From assembly GCA_017856385.1 (NCBI GenBank), contig JAFMFD010000013.1, forward strand, positions 1 to 39,389: DNA of 39,389 nucleotides, read 5' to 3'. A model generated the notes under the pieces. The model was not told where the DNA came from and searched no databases. It saw only the letters and a list, made by a program, of their open reading frames with translations. How positions within the stretch are numbered: the first letter of the stretch is position 1; every line of letters starts with the position of its first letter. A program made the position numbers and the translations under genes. Shown in pieces: positions 14,580 to 23,868 of this stretch. The stretch is from Actinomycetota bacterium (lineage in GTDB: Bacteria > Actinomycetota > Actinomycetes > S36-B12).

Positions 14580-15770
14580 GTGACCGTGCCCTTCACTCCC
14601 GCGCCGCTGCCTGCCGAGGCCCTTGAGGCCGTCCTGCAGCCCCTCGATCGCAGCCGGATGCTGCCACCCGAGGCGTACACCAGCGAGGAGGTCTTCGCCT
14701 GGGAGAAGGCGCACCTGTTCTCCGGTTGGCAGTGCATCGGGCGCTCCGACTCGATCCCCGAGCCACGCATGCAGCGTGCAGAGCAGGTCGGCGACACGTC
14801 CGTCCTCCTCGTCCGCGGTGAGGACGGTGTCCTGCGCGCCTTCGCCAACACCTGCCGCCACCGCGGCCACGAGCTGCTGCCGTGCTCCAGTGAGGTCTCC
14901 GGGCGTGCCATCCGGTGCCCGTACCACTCGTGGACGTTCTCCCTCGAGGGCGAGCTCATCGGGACCCCCGGCTACACCGGCCACCCCGACTTCGACAAGT
15001 CGCAGTACCCGCTGCGCTCGCTGGCCGTTCAGGAGTGGCACGGCTGGATCTTCCTCGACCCGTCGGGCGCCGCCGGTCCGCTCGCCGCGCATCTTGACGG
15101 GATCGAGCCGCGCGTCGTGAACTACGCACCGGAGGACCTCGTCGTCCAGGGTCGGCACGAGTACGTCGTGCAGGCCAACTGGAAGATCGTGATCGAGAAC
15201 TACCAGGAGTGCTACCACTGCACGTCCATCCATCCCGAGCTCTGCCAGGTGAGCCCGCCCGACAGCGGCGCCAACATGGACCAGGGATCGGGCGCGTGGG
15301 TGGGGGGATGGCTCGACCTGCGTCCGCACGCGGTGACCATGTCGCTCGACGGCCACAGCGACGGCACCTTCATCCCCGGCCTGACCGAGGTCGAGCAGCG
15401 GCGGGTCGACTACCTCGCCGTCTTCCCCAACCTGCTGGTGAGCCTGCACCCGGACTACGTCATGACGCACCGCATGGTCCCGCTGTCGGCACGTGAGACG
15501 TGGATCGAGTGCCTGTGGGCGTTCCCCCGGGAGGCACTCGACCTGCCCGGCTTCACCCCCGACTACGCCATCGACTTCTGGGACATCACCAACCGGCAGG
15601 ACTGGAGCGCCTGCGAGTCGGTGCACCGCGGGCTGAGCAGCGGATTCGCGAGCGCCGGTCCGATCGCGCCCCGCGAGGACGGCGTACACCAGTTCGTCTC
15701 GATGATCGCGCGCGGCTACCTCGGTCGGCCGCTCGGCGCGGTCCAGCACGCGCTGCCCGCGCAGGGGTGA
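14580..15770 (+). CDS. Rieske non-heme iron oxygenase, quaternary-amine demethylase type
   Basis: A 396-residue oxygenase alpha subunit. The Rieske [2Fe-2S] ligands are Cys92/His94 (CRHRGH) and Cys113/His116 (CPYHSW). The catalytic iron site is ENYQECYHCTSIH, with His213 and His218, and Asp341 in RQDW as probable third ligand. The residue that bridges electrons between subunits is Glu210, where aromatic dioxygenases have Asp; glutamate here is the pattern reported for carnitine monooxygenase CntA and, in NRECYHC form, for glycine betaine/choline-type oxygenases. With the transporter and demethylase genes downstream this suggests hydroxylation and loss of an N-methyl group from a betaine-like substrate. 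No ferredoxin reductase gene is adjacent. It converges on the ATPase gene with a 19-base gap. Confidence 0.87.
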   Translation: MTVPFTPAPLPAEALEAVLQPLDRSRMLPPEAYTSEEVFAWEKAHLFSGWQCIGRSDSIPEPRMQRAEQVGDTSVLLVRGEDGVLRAFANTCRHRGHELLPCSSEVSGRAIRCPYHSWTFSLEGELIGTPGYTGHPDFDKSQYPLRSLAVQEWHGWIFLDPSGAAGPLAAHLDGIEPRVVNYAPEDLVVQGRHEYVVQANWKIVIENYQECYHCTSIHPELCQVSPPDSGANMDQGSGAWVGGWLDLRPHAVTMSLDGHSDGTFIPGLTEVEQRRVDYLAVFPNLLVSLHPDYVMTHRMVPLSARETWIECLWAFPREALDLPGFTPDYAIDFWDITNRQDWSACESVHRGLSSGFASAGPIAPREDGVHQFVSMIARGYLGRPLGAVQHALPAQG

Positions 15771-15789
15771 CACCCACGCCGCTGCGGCA

Positions 15790-16872
15790 TCAGGTCGCGA
15801 GGGCTCCCGGCGGCAGCAGACTCATCGCGCCCTGCCGGAAGTGCACGGTGGCCTGCTCGCCGGGCCGATGGTGCCCCGCGTGCTCGCTGGGCCGACGGAC
15901 CACCAGCTCGGCGCCCCCGTCGAGGCCGACGATGACGTCCGTGGTGGGGCCCTGGTAGGTGACGCGGGTGATGACGCCGCGGACCGTCCCGGCCTCCTCG
16001 TCGGTGGCCTCGAGCAGCAGTCGCTCCGGCCGGATCACCAGCCGCACGCCTGCTCCCGGCGACACGGTGCCGCGGCAGGTGAGCGACTGGCCCGCCAGCA
16101 GGACCTCGGTCCGGCCGTCGCCGACGGCCCCCTTCACCTCGACCTCCAGCACGTTGGCGCTGCCGAGGAAGTCCGCGACGTAGGCGGTGGCCGGGGTGTC
16201 GTAGAGGTCGGCGGGAGTGCCCACCTGCTCGATCGCGCCGCCGGCCATGACGGCCATGCGGTCGGACATCGTCAGCGCCTCCTCCTGGTCGTGCGTGACG
16301 TAGATGAACGTGATGCCGAGGTCCCCTTGGAGGGACTTGAGCTCCACCTGCAGGGCCTTGCGCAGCTTCGCGTCGAGGGCGCCGAGCGGCTCGTCGAGGA
16401 GGAGGACGCGCGGGCCGAGCACGATGGCCCGGGCGAGGGCGACCCGCTGTTGCTGGCCGCCGGACAGCTGGGCGGGCCGACGCCTGGCGTACTGGCCCAT
16501 GCGCACGAGTTCGAGCGCCTCGGCGACCCGGCGGCGGGCATCGTCCTTGCCGACTCCCTGGTAGCGCAGCCCGAAGGCCACGTTGTCCTCGACGGACATG
16601 AAGGGGAACAGGGCGTAGTTCTGGAAGACGGTGTTGACCGGACGGTCATTGGCCGGCACCGCGGAGACGTCCTTGCTGTCGATGAGCACTGCGCCGGACG
16701 ACGGGGTCTCGAAGCCGGCGACCATCCGCAGGGTAGTCGTCTTGCCGCACCCGGACGGCCCGAGCAGGCTGAAGAACTCCCCGGCGGCGACTGTCAGGTC
16801 GATACCGCGCACGGCCTCGACGTCGCCGTAGGACTTGGTGAGCGCGACGAGCTCGACGCTCCCGCCCTTCAC
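15790..16872 (-). CDS. potA: ABC transporter ATPase, PotA-like
   Basis: A 360-residue ATP-binding subunit for a type I importer. Walker A GPSGCGKT (38-45), signature [14 protein letters not shown], Walker B VLLLDEP and switch histidine VTHDQEEAL are all intact, and a TOBE domain fills the last 110 residues, as in PotA/MalK-type ATPases. I chose GTG 16872, which gives the normal family length; the open frame runs further upstream but that part is GC-driven and overlaps the start of the divergent lipoprotein gene. It is transcribed away from the binding-protein and permease genes, from a shared 130-base control region. It should energise the importer encoded at 17003-20122. Confidence 0.88.
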   Translation of the reverse strand: MKGGSVELVALTKSYGDVEAVRGIDLTVAAGEFFSLLGPSGCGKTTTLRMVAGFETPSSGAVLIDSKDVSAVPANDRPVNTVFQNYALFPFMSVEDNVAFGLRYQGVGKDDARRRVAEALELVRMGQYARRRPAQLSGGQQQRVALARAIVLGPRVLLLDEPLGALDAKLRKALQVELKSLQGDLGITFIYVTHDQEEALTMSDRMAVMAGGAIEQVGTPADLYDTPATAYVADFLGSANVLEVEVKGAVGDGRTEVLLAGQSLTCRGTVSPGAGVRLVIRPERLLLEATDEEAGTVRGVITRVTYQGPTTDVIVGLDGGAELVVRRPSEHAGHHRPGEQATVHFRQGAMSLLPPGALAT

Positions 16873-16932
16873 CGTGGGCGTCCGTCGTGCCGAGCGTGCA
16901 ATGGGCCTCCCCGGTCGTGTCGCGAAAAGGGG

Positions 16933-16976
16933 GTTGCCGTCGGGGCAACAGTGGTTGAGTGTAGGCGGACTCCTAC
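16933..16976. promoter_or_regulatory. Two adjacent inverted repeats in the potA/potD control region
   Basis: GTTGCC-N5-GGCAAC at 16933-16949 and GTAGG-N6-CCTAC at 16961-16976 lie in the divergent intergenic region of the transporter. Two dyads 11 bases apart, at a divergent promoter, look like binding sites for a dimeric repressor or activator. No regulator gene lies in the block to name one. Confidence 0.5.
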
Positions 16977-17002
16977 CGGCCCGAGGGAAGTTGAGGCAGC
17001 AC

Positions 17003-18304
17003 ATGGACCGTCGGCCCCGCCCACCGCTCTCACGTCGCCGCATGCTGCAGGCGTCAGCGCTCGCCCTGCCGGGCGCGTGGGCGCTGGCCTCGTGCGCGCG
17101 CGAGCAGCCGCTCGGCGCCCCGGCACCCGCCAGCTCTGCCGCAGGTGCGCCGGCGAGCAGCGCGGCCGCGGCACCGTCGCCGTCCGCGACGCTGCAGATC
17201 GCCTCGCCCCAGAACCCTGTCAAGTGGCCCATCAACCCCGGCAACGAGCCGATCGCCTCCGGCCTCGAGCCCGAGGCGAATGCCACGCTGCGCCTCTACA
17301 ACTTCCCGGACTACCTCGACAAGGCCGTCATCAAGGACTTCACCAAGGAGTACTCGGACTACAACGTCAAGGTGGAGTACTCGACGTTCAACGACTACTC
17401 CGAGGCGATGACGAAGATCCGCAGCGGGACGGTGCCGTACGACGTCAGCTTCCTGACGTACACCTACATCGCCAAGCTCGTGTACGGCGATCTCATCCGA
17501 CCGCTCAACCACGACTACGTCCCGAACATCGAGGACGTCTGGACGGAGTTCCAGAATCCCTGGTACGACCTCGAGTGGCAGTACACGGTGCCGTACGTCA
17601 TCTACACGACGGGTATCGGCTGGCGTGCCGACCTGATCAGCGAGGACATCGGCGCCCTCGCAAACCCCTACGACGTCTTCTGGGACAGCGCGTACGCCGG
17701 CAAGCTCGCCGTGCTCGACGACAACCGCGAGGTCATCGGCATGACCATCCTGCGTGACGGCGGCACCGACGTGAACACCGCCGATCCCGCAGCACTCGAG
17801 CTGGCACGCGACGCGATGCTCGAGATGCTCGGCATGACTCAGCCGCGCGTGACGATCACCGGGTACACCGACATCCCCGAGGGGGTGCTGTCCCTGTCGC
17901 AGTGCTGGTCCGGCGACATGATCACCGGGCAGTACTACATGCCCGAGGGGCTCGACTCGTCCGTGCTGCGCTACTGGAGCCCGCCCGACGGGCGTGGCCT
18001 GATCAACAACGACTTCATGGTCGTGCTGAAAGGGGGCGAGAACCCGGTGCTCGCCCACCACTTCCTCAACTACATGATCGGCAAGGACGTCTCGCTGAAG
18101 AACTTCTCGTGGGTCGGCTACCAGCCGCCACTGCGGGCCCTCACGCCCAAGTCGATGGTCGCCGACGGCTACATCCCGAAGAACCTCGCGGGCGCGGTGG
18201 TCCAGCCGGAGTGGTTCAAGGTCGGCTACCCGCTGCTGGAGCTGCAGCCGCAGGTGCAGGCGGAGTACGACGCGATCTGGCAGCAGTTCAAAGCCGGGGC
18301 GTGA
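17003..18304 (+). CDS. potD: Substrate-binding lipoprotein, PotD-like
   Basis: A 433-residue extracellular binding protein. Its N-terminus holds a twin-arginine motif (SRRRMLQ, 10-16) and a lipobox LASC (lipid-modified Cys31), so it is probably folded inside, exported by Tat and anchored to the membrane. An Ala/Ser/Pro linker follows, then a PotD/PotF-type fold (RLYNFPDYLDKAVIKDF near residue 95). PotD relatives bind polyamines, but many actinobacterial members bind other cationic amines such as betaines; the neighbouring demethylation genes favour the latter. The ATG is 3 bases after a GAGGCAG-like ribosome site. It leads a three-gene run with both permeases. Confidence 0.87.
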   Translation: MDRRPRPPLSRRRMLQASALALPGAWALASCAREQPLGAPAPASSAAGAPASSAAAAPSPSATLQIASPQNPVKWPINPGNEPIASGLEPEANATLRLYNFPDYLDKAVIKDFTKEYSDYNVKVEYSTFNDYSEAMTKIRSGTVPYDVSFLTYTYIAKLVYGDLIRPLNHDYVPNIEDVWTEFQNPWYDLEWQYTVPYVIYTTGIGWRADLISEDIGALANPYDVFWDSAYAGKLAVLDDNREVIGMTILRDGGTDVNTADPAALELARDAMLEMLGMTQPRVTITGYTDIPEGVLSLSQCWSGDMITGQYYMPEGLDSSVLRYWSPPDGRGLINNDFMVVLKGGENPVLAHHFLNYMIGKDVSLKNFSWVGYQPPLRALTPKSMVADGYIPKNLAGAVVQPEWFKVGYPLLELQPQVQAEYDAIWQQFKAGA

Positions 18305-18305
18305 C

Positions 18306-19202
18306 GTGGGGGATCGCTCCACGCGGCTCCTGTGGCCGATCCTCGGGCTGCCCGCCATGGTGTGGATCGCCCTGTTCTTCCTCGTACCCCTGTACGTCGT
18401 GCTGTGCGTCGCGTTCGGCACCAGTGACCCGGTGTTCCGCACCGCCATCCCGATCTGGAACCCGCTGGAGTGGCAGTTCGCCCAGGTGCAGGTGGTGTGG
18501 GAACGGCTCTTCGGGGCGGACAACTTCTACCTGCCCGTCGTCCTGAGGACGATCGTCTACGTGGTGCTCGCGGTGTGCGGGTGCCTGCTCATCGCCTTCC
18601 CGGTCGCGTACTTCACCGCGCGCTTTGCGGGCCGGTTCCGCGGTCTCGTGCTCGCACTGCTCATCGCGCCGTTCATCATCTCGTACATGATGCGCATGCT
18701 TGCGTGGATCAACCTGCTCCAGCCGGACGGCCTCGTCAACTCGATCATCACGCTCGGGGGGCTGCTCCCCCTCGAGGTGAACTGGCTGAGCGGCAAGCCG
18801 TACGTGGTCGTGATGGGGCTGGTCTACGGGTACATCCCGTACATGCTGCTGCCGCTCTTCGTCGCCCTCGATCGCATCAGCCCCAGCCTGCTCGAGGCCG
18901 CACGGGACCTTGGCGCAGGAGGTGTGAGCACCTTCCGTCGCGTGATCCTGCCGATGAGCATCCCGGGGATCGTCGCGGGCACGCTCCTCGTGTCGCTCCC
19001 CATGATGGGTGACTACTTCACCTCGGACATGCTGTCCAAGTCGCCCAAGACGACGATGATCGGCAACCTGATCAACCTGTCGATCGTCTCGCCCGGGCAG
19101 GCCGGCCAGGCGGGTGCGCTGCTGATCCTCGTGCTCCTCGTCCTTCTGGTCCCCATGGTCTGGTACACCCGCAGCAACGCCCGGGCTGAGGTGCGCTCGT
19201 GA
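18306..19202 (+). CDS. potB: ABC transporter permease, PotB-like
   Basis: A 298-residue inner-membrane permease starting at GTG, one base after the potD stop. About six membrane helices are seen. The cytoplasmic EAA loop that docks on the ATPase is present as EAARDLGAGG followed by RRVILPMSIPG. It contains the longer N-terminal region with a periplasmic loop typical of PotB/PotH subunits. It overlaps the next permease gene by 4 bases (GTGA). Together they form the membrane channel of the importer. Confidence 0.88.
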   Translation: MGDRSTRLLWPILGLPAMVWIALFFLVPLYVVLCVAFGTSDPVFRTAIPIWNPLEWQFAQVQVVWERLFGADNFYLPVVLRTIVYVVLAVCGCLLIAFPVAYFTARFAGRFRGLVLALLIAPFIISYMMRMLAWINLLQPDGLVNSIITLGGLLPLEVNWLSGKPYVVVMGLVYGYIPYMLLPLFVALDRISPSLLEAARDLGAGGVSTFRRVILPMSIPGIVAGTLLVSLPMMGDYFTSDMLSKSPKTTMIGNLINLSIVSPGQAGQAGALLILVLLVLLVPMVWYTRSNARAEVRS

Positions 19203-20122
19203 CCGTCTCCGCTGCCCCCGCCGAGGCGATACTCGACAGCAGCCGATCGCCGCGGCGACGAGCCCTGCGCGGCACCCCGGGCGCCAAGGCCTACGGGCTG
19301 GCCACGATCACGGCGGTCTACCTGCTGTGGTCTCTGCTCCCCGTGGCGATCACGGTGCTCTTCTCGTTCAACGAGGGACGGTCCCGCAGCACGTGGCAGG
19401 GCTTCTCGCTGCGCTGGTACACGTGGGACCCGACCGGGTCGATCATCAATGACGAGTCCCTGCGAGTCGCACTGCTCCACACGTTCGTGCTCGCGGTGCT
19501 TGCGACCTTGATCACCGTCCCGCTCGGCGTCCTGTTCGCGCTGGCGCTCGATCGCTGGCGTGGCCGCATCCCGGCGGGCGCGAACTTCCTGGCCCTCATC
19601 ACCTTCGTCATCCCCGAGATCGCCCTCGCGATCGGGCTGCTGTTCATGGTGACCTACCTCGCGACGCCGTTCGGCCTCGGCACGTGGGCGCAGGTGATCG
19701 GCCTGGTCACCTACCAACTGGCCTACCCGATCGTGATCTGCCGGGCGCGGCTCCTGACCATCGGGGCCCACTACGAGGAGGCCGCGCGCGACCTCGGGGC
19801 GAGCGCCCTCGGCGCCGTGCGCCGGGTGATCCTGCCCATGCTCTTCCCGGCGATCCTGGTCAGCGCAATCCTCGTGTTCGCGGATGTCCTCGACGACTTC
19901 GTCCTCGTGCGCTACCTGTCGTCGGATGCTTCCACCGAGACCACGTCCATGCGGATCTATGCGACGGCCCGTGCAGCGCCCTCACCCGCCCTCAATGCGA
20001 TGGCGACGGTGATCCTCGCGGTGTCGATCCTGACGATCGTGGTCGGGTGGCTCCTGTTCCGCAGGTGGGCCAGGCGCCAGGGCGAGAAGGCCGACATGGG
20101 CTCGCTGGCGAGCACGCTGTGA
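19199..20122 (+). CDS. potC: ABC transporter permease, PotC-like
   Basis: A 307-residue second permease, with about six helices and the EAA loop (EAARDLGASA, then RRVILPMLFP). An unusual 30-residue arginine-rich cytoplasmic start precedes the first helix. The GTG start overlaps the potB stop. A 43-base gap separates it from the flavoprotein gene, whose GGAGGA ribosome site lies in that gap, so the catabolic gene is probably on the transporter transcript. Confidence 0.88.
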   Translation: MTVSAAPAEAILDSSRSPRRRALRGTPGAKAYGLATITAVYLLWSLLPVAITVLFSFNEGRSRSTWQGFSLRWYTWDPTGSIINDESLRVALLHTFVLAVLATLITVPLGVLFALALDRWRGRIPAGANFLALITFVIPEIALAIGLLFMVTYLATPFGLGTWAQVIGLVTYQLAYPIVICRARLLTIGAHYEEAARDLGASALGAVRRVILPMLFPAILVSAILVFADVLDDFVLVRYLSSDASTETTSMRIYATARAAPSPALNAMATVILAVSILTIVVGWLLFRRWARRQGEKADMGSLASTL

Positions 20123-20165
20123 TGGCCCCTGACTTCCCGGTGGCTGACGGACGAGTGGAGGACGA

Positions 20166-22631
20166 GTGGTAGCGCTGCCCACCCGGGCTGACGTCGTCAT
20201 CGTCGGCGGCGGGGTCATCGGCTGCTCGATTGCCTATCACCTCGTCGCGCGGGGCGTGCGCGACGTGCTCCTGATCGAGCGCAGCGAACTGACGTCGGGC
20301 ACGACTTGGCACGCCGCCGGGCTCATCACCAGCGCTGGCTTCCACGACGAGACCTCCCTGTGGATGTGCCGGTACTCGCGCGACCTGTACGCCCGGCTCG
20401 AGGAGGAGACAGGGCACTCGACGGGATTCCGTCCCGTAGGCCACCTGTCCGTGGCGCGGACCGCGGCACGCATGGAGACCCTCGTGCGCGAGCGGGACTT
20501 CCAGGTCGGCTTCGGGGTGCCCAACGAGATCGTCGGGCCGGAGCGCATCGCGGAGCTGTTCCCGCTGCTGCGCACGGACGATCTCGTGGGCGGGTCCTAC
20601 GTGCCCGACGAGGGGCGGGCGGACCCGGTCGGGGTTGCCACCGCGATGGCCAAGGGTGCACGGGCCCGGGGCGCGACGATCGTCGAGGGCGTGCGCGTGA
20701 CCGACCTGCTGCGCGAGCCGGGCAGTGCGGGTCGGCGTGACCGGATCACCGGGGTCGTCACCGATCACGGCACGGTCGAGGCGGGGACCGTCGTGCTGGC
20801 GGCCGGCCTGTGGACGCGGCAGCTCGCCGCACTGGCGGGCGTCGACGTGCCGCTCCAGGCGGCCGAGCACTACTACCTGCTGACCGAGCCGCTCGACGGC
20901 GTGCACCGCGACCTGCCGATCGTGGAGGACCTCGACTGCTACGGCTACTTCCGCGAGGAGGGCGGCGGGATGCTCGTCGGCCTGTTCGAGCCGGTCGCCG
21001 CGCCCTGGCACCTTGACGGCGCTCCGGAGGACTTCGCCTTCGGGACCATCCCGCCGGACTGGGACCGCATGACGCCGTTCCTGGAGAAGGCGATGGCGCG
21101 CATCCCCTCGCTGTCCGACGTGGGCGTGCGCCTGCTCTTCTGCGGACCGGAGAGCTTCACCGCCGACGTCGCCCCGATCCTCGGTCCTGCGCCGGAGGTG
21201 CAGGGGCTGTGGGTCGCGGCGGGGCTGAACTCCGTCGGCATCCTCCTCGGCGGCGGGGTCGGGCACGTCATGGCGGACTGGATCGTCGACGGCGTCTGCC
21301 CGGTCGACAACGCCGCCTACACGATCGAGCGTGCGCTGCCTTTCCAGTCCTCGCGCCGGTTCCGCGGCGAGCGGATCGTCGAGCAGCTGGGAGTGCTGTT
21401 CGGCGACGGGACGTACCCGACGTTCCACCAGCACACCGCGCGCGGCATCCGACGCTCCCCACTGCATGAGGTGTGGGCGGCGCGGGGCGCGCACTTCGCC
21501 GACTCGGCCGGCTGGGAGTTCGTCGAGTGGTTCCGCCCGCCGGGGGAGCCGGAGCGGGAGATCCCTCGGACCTGGGACCGGGACTTCTGGTCGCCGTGGG
21601 TGGCCGAGGAGCACCGGACCGTGCGCGAGGCGGTCGGGGCGCTCGACATGACGCTGATGTCACGGTTCCTCGTGCAGGGCCCGCACGCGGCTGATGTGCT
21701 CGACCGGCTGAGCGCGAACGCCGTGGTGGGTCCGGTGGGCCAGGTCACCTACACGCAGTGGTGCAACGAGCGCGGGGGCATCGAAGCCGACCTCACCGTC
21801 ACGCGAACCTCGCAGGAGGCCTTCCTTGTGGTGGTCTCCGATGTCTCGCATCGACGCGTCGAGCGGATGCTGCGCGACGAGCGCCGTGACGACGAGTTCA
21901 TGACGGTCACCGATGTCACGGCCGGATACTGCATGCTCTCGATCCAGGGGCCCCGGTCACGTGAGCTGCTGCAGCGCGTCAGCCCGAACGACCTGTCCGA
22001 GGAGGCCTTCGGCTACCTGACCTCGCAGGAAATCGAGATCGGCTACTCGCGGGTGCGTGCGCTGCGCGTCACGTATGTCGGCGAGCTCGGTTTCGAGCTG
22101 CTGATCCCCAGCGACCAGGCGGTGTCGGTGTGGCAGGTGCTCGAGGATGCCGGCGCGGACCTCGGATTCCGCCCGGTCGGCCTGGCCGCCCTCCACGGCC
22201 TGCGCCTGGAGAAGGCCTACCGCGACTACGGCGTCGACATCGACGTCACCGACACCCCGGTGACGGCCGGGCTGGCGTTCGCGGTGGCCTGGGACAAGCC
22301 GACAGCCTTCCGCGGACGGGAGGCGCTGGTCGCGGCGCGCTCCGACAGGTCGCTGCGGCTCGTGCCCGTCCGCATCGACGACCCGGCACCCCTCCTCCAC
22401 GGGGGTGAGGCGGTGCTCAGGGACGGCACGTGGGTCGGGTACGTGCAGGCCGGCGGCTTCGGGCACACGCTGGGCACATCCGTCGGGCTCGCCCAGGTGA
22501 GCAATGCGGACGGGGTCACGGCGGACTGGCTCAAGGCGGGGGGCTTCGAGGTGGTCATCAACGGCACCCGCCACCCGGCCACCGTGCAGTTCGCGCCGTT
22601 CTTCGACCCGGAGCGCACGAGGGTGCGCTGA
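20166..22631 (+). CDS. Dimethylglycine/sarcosine dehydrogenase-like flavoprotein with GcvT domain
   Basis: An 821-residue fusion of an N-terminal FAD amine oxidase (DAO) domain and a C-terminal GcvT-type folate domain, the layout and near the size of dimethylglycine and sarcosine dehydrogenases. The dinucleotide fold is VVIVGGGVIGCS (10-21). The motif GTTWHAAGL contains His49 at the position where FAD is covalently bound in that family. The folate half (about 430-810) keeps RSRELLQR, a GELGFELLIP stretch and GLRLEKAYRDYG. The reaction should oxidise an N-methyl group and pass the one-carbon unit to tetrahydrofolate. GTG 20166 follows GGAGGA by 3 bases. The exact methylated amine is not set by sequence. 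Confidence 0.88.
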   Translation: MVALPTRADVVIVGGGVIGCSIAYHLVARGVRDVLLIERSELTSGTTWHAAGLITSAGFHDETSLWMCRYSRDLYARLEEETGHSTGFRPVGHLSVARTAARMETLVRERDFQVGFGVPNEIVGPERIAELFPLLRTDDLVGGSYVPDEGRADPVGVATAMAKGARARGATIVEGVRVTDLLREPGSAGRRDRITGVVTDHGTVEAGTVVLAAGLWTRQLAALAGVDVPLQAAEHYYLLTEPLDGVHRDLPIVEDLDCYGYFREEGGGMLVGLFEPVAAPWHLDGAPEDFAFGTIPPDWDRMTPFLEKAMARIPSLSDVGVRLLFCGPESFTADVAPILGPAPEVQGLWVAAGLNSVGILLGGGVGHVMADWIVDGVCPVDNAAYTIERALPFQSSRRFRGERIVEQLGVLFGDGTYPTFHQHTARGIRRSPLHEVWAARGAHFADSAGWEFVEWFRPPGEPEREIPRTWDRDFWSPWVAEEHRTVREAVGALDMTLMSRFLVQGPHAADVLDRLSANAVVGPVGQVTYTQWCNERGGIEADLTVTRTSQEAFLVVVSDVSHRRVERMLRDERRDDEFMTVTDVTAGYCMLSIQGPRSRELLQRVSPNDLSEEAFGYLTSQEIEIGYSRVRALRVTYVGELGFELLIPSDQAVSVWQVLEDAGADLGFRPVGLAALHGLRLEKAYRDYGVDIDVTDTPVTAGLAFAVAWDKPTAFRGREALVAARSDRSLRLVPVRIDDPAPLLHGGEAVLRDGTWVGYVQAGGFGHTLGTSVGLAQVSNADGVTADWLKAGGFEVVINGTRHPATVQFAPFFDPERTRVR

Positions 22632-22634
22632 CCC

Positions 22635-22660
22635 TAGAGTGAAGTCCTCACGCTGAGGAG
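22635..22660 (+). promoter_or_regulatory. Internal promoter box and ribosome site before the GcvT-family gene
   Basis: TAGAGT (22635-22640) straight after the flavoprotein stop, then GAGGAG (22655-22660) 7 bases before ATG 22668. The ribosome site is good; the promoter is tentative, with no clear -35. It may give extra expression of the last two genes. Confidence 0.4.
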
Positions 22661-22667
22661 CCCTCCC

Positions 22668-23867
22668 ATGATGCGCACGACCCCGTTCCACCCGAGGCTG
22701 GAGCAGCTGAACCACGCCCACGCGTGGGGCAACTGGTCCGGCTATCTCTCGGCCCTCAAGTACGACCTGTCCAGCAAGCACGAGTACTTCAGCGTGCGCA
22801 ATGCCGCGGGGTTCTTCGACACCTCGCCCCTGCACAAGTACTGGCTCCGGGGGCCCGATGCCGAGCGATTCTGCAGCCACGTGTTCGCCCGTGACGTGCG
22901 GGCCCTGCGGCCGGGCCGCGCGCAGTACCAGGTGTGGTGCGACGACGCCGGGTTCGTCCTGGAGGACGGCGTCATCTTCCGGACGGCCGCCGACGAGTTC
23001 TTCCTGACGGCTGCCGAGCCCAACTACGGGTACCTCACCTCCCTGGCCCGCCGCTACGAGCTTGACGTGGTCGATGCGACGGAGGACTTCGCGTCCCTGG
23101 CCGTCCAGGGGCCGCGGTCGCGTGACATCCTCCGCGCGCTGACGCCCGATATCGACGAGCTCCGGTACTTCGGCCTCACCCACACCAAGATCGGCGACAC
23201 CGAGGTGATGGTCAGCCGCACCGGATTCTCCGGAGACCTCGGCTACGAGCTCGTCATCCCCGCAGACGCCGCCCTCGAGGTGCTCGATGCGATCATCGCC
23301 GCGGGAGAGCCCCACCTCCTTAGGCCCTACGGGGAGGAGGCGCTCAACATGGTGCGCATCGAGGCCGGGCTTCCGCTGCTGGGCAAGGAGTTCACCTCCA
23401 GCCGCTACGCCTACACCGACGCGCATCGCTTCACCCCGGACGAACTCGGCCTCGGCTGGCTGCTGAAGGGGATCGACGACGAGAGCCGGCCCTTCATCGG
23501 ACGCGAGGCGATCCTCCGCGAACGGGCGACCGGGTCGTCGCGCTGGCGCACGGTGGGCGTCGCCATCGAGTGGCGTGACTACTACGACCTGTTCGCGTCG
23601 AACGGTCTGCTGGCCGTGCCCGACGAGATACCGGTGGGGTGGGAGACGATGCTCTACAGCGCGAAGGGCAAGCGCATCGGCTACGCGACCAGCTTCATGT
23701 ACTCCCCGTACGCGCAGCGCCACATCGGCATCGCCCGGGTGCGGCCCAAGTTCGCGGAGATCGGCACCGAGATCCAGGTCGAGCAGACGGTCAACCACGA
23801 GTACCTCAACGTGCGGGGCCACGTCACCGGACTGCCGTTCTTCAACCCTGAGAGGAAGGTCGCCTGA
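22668..23867 (+). CDS. GcvT-family tetrahydrofolate-dependent methyl/aminomethyltransferase
   Basis: A 399-residue cytoplasmic protein covering the full GcvT fold. Family landmarks: VRNAAGFFDTSPLHK early on, LAVQGPRSRDIL mid-protein, SRTGFSGDLGYELVIP (the T-G-x-x-G-x-x-G-x-E region) and RIEAGLPLLGKEF. It is longer than the glycine cleavage T protein and lies outside any gcv operon, so it more likely demethylates a substrate using tetrahydrofolate, as do relatives such as DmdA and aromatic O-demethylases. Next to the dehydrogenase it may handle another methyl group of the same compound. It is followed after one base by the flavoprotein gene, so the two are certainly co-transcribed. Confidence 0.83.
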   Translation: MMRTTPFHPRLEQLNHAHAWGNWSGYLSALKYDLSSKHEYFSVRNAAGFFDTSPLHKYWLRGPDAERFCSHVFARDVRALRPGRAQYQVWCDDAGFVLEDGVIFRTAADEFFLTAAEPNYGYLTSLARRYELDVVDATEDFASLAVQGPRSRDILRALTPDIDELRYFGLTHTKIGDTEVMVSRTGFSGDLGYELVIPADAALEVLDAIIAAGEPHLLRPYGEEALNMVRIEAGLPLLGKEFTSSRYAYTDAHRFTPDELGLGWLLKGIDDESRPFIGREAILRERATGSSRWRTVGVAIEWRDYYDLFASNGLLAVPDEIPVGWETMLYSAKGKRIGYATSFMYSPYAQRHIGIARVRPKFAEIGTEIQVEQTVNHEYLNVRGHVTGLPFFNPERKVA

Positions 23868-23868
23868 G

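Noticed and set aside
16873-17286. Upstream extension of the PotA reading frame
   Set aside because: It overlaps the start of the divergent potD gene, has low-complexity Ala/Arg content, and would give a protein far longer than the family.
17003-20122. Assignment of the importer strictly to polyamines
   Set aside because: The Pot-type fold is certain, but the neighbouring demethylation genes make a methylated amine at least as likely, so the gene symbols mark the family only.
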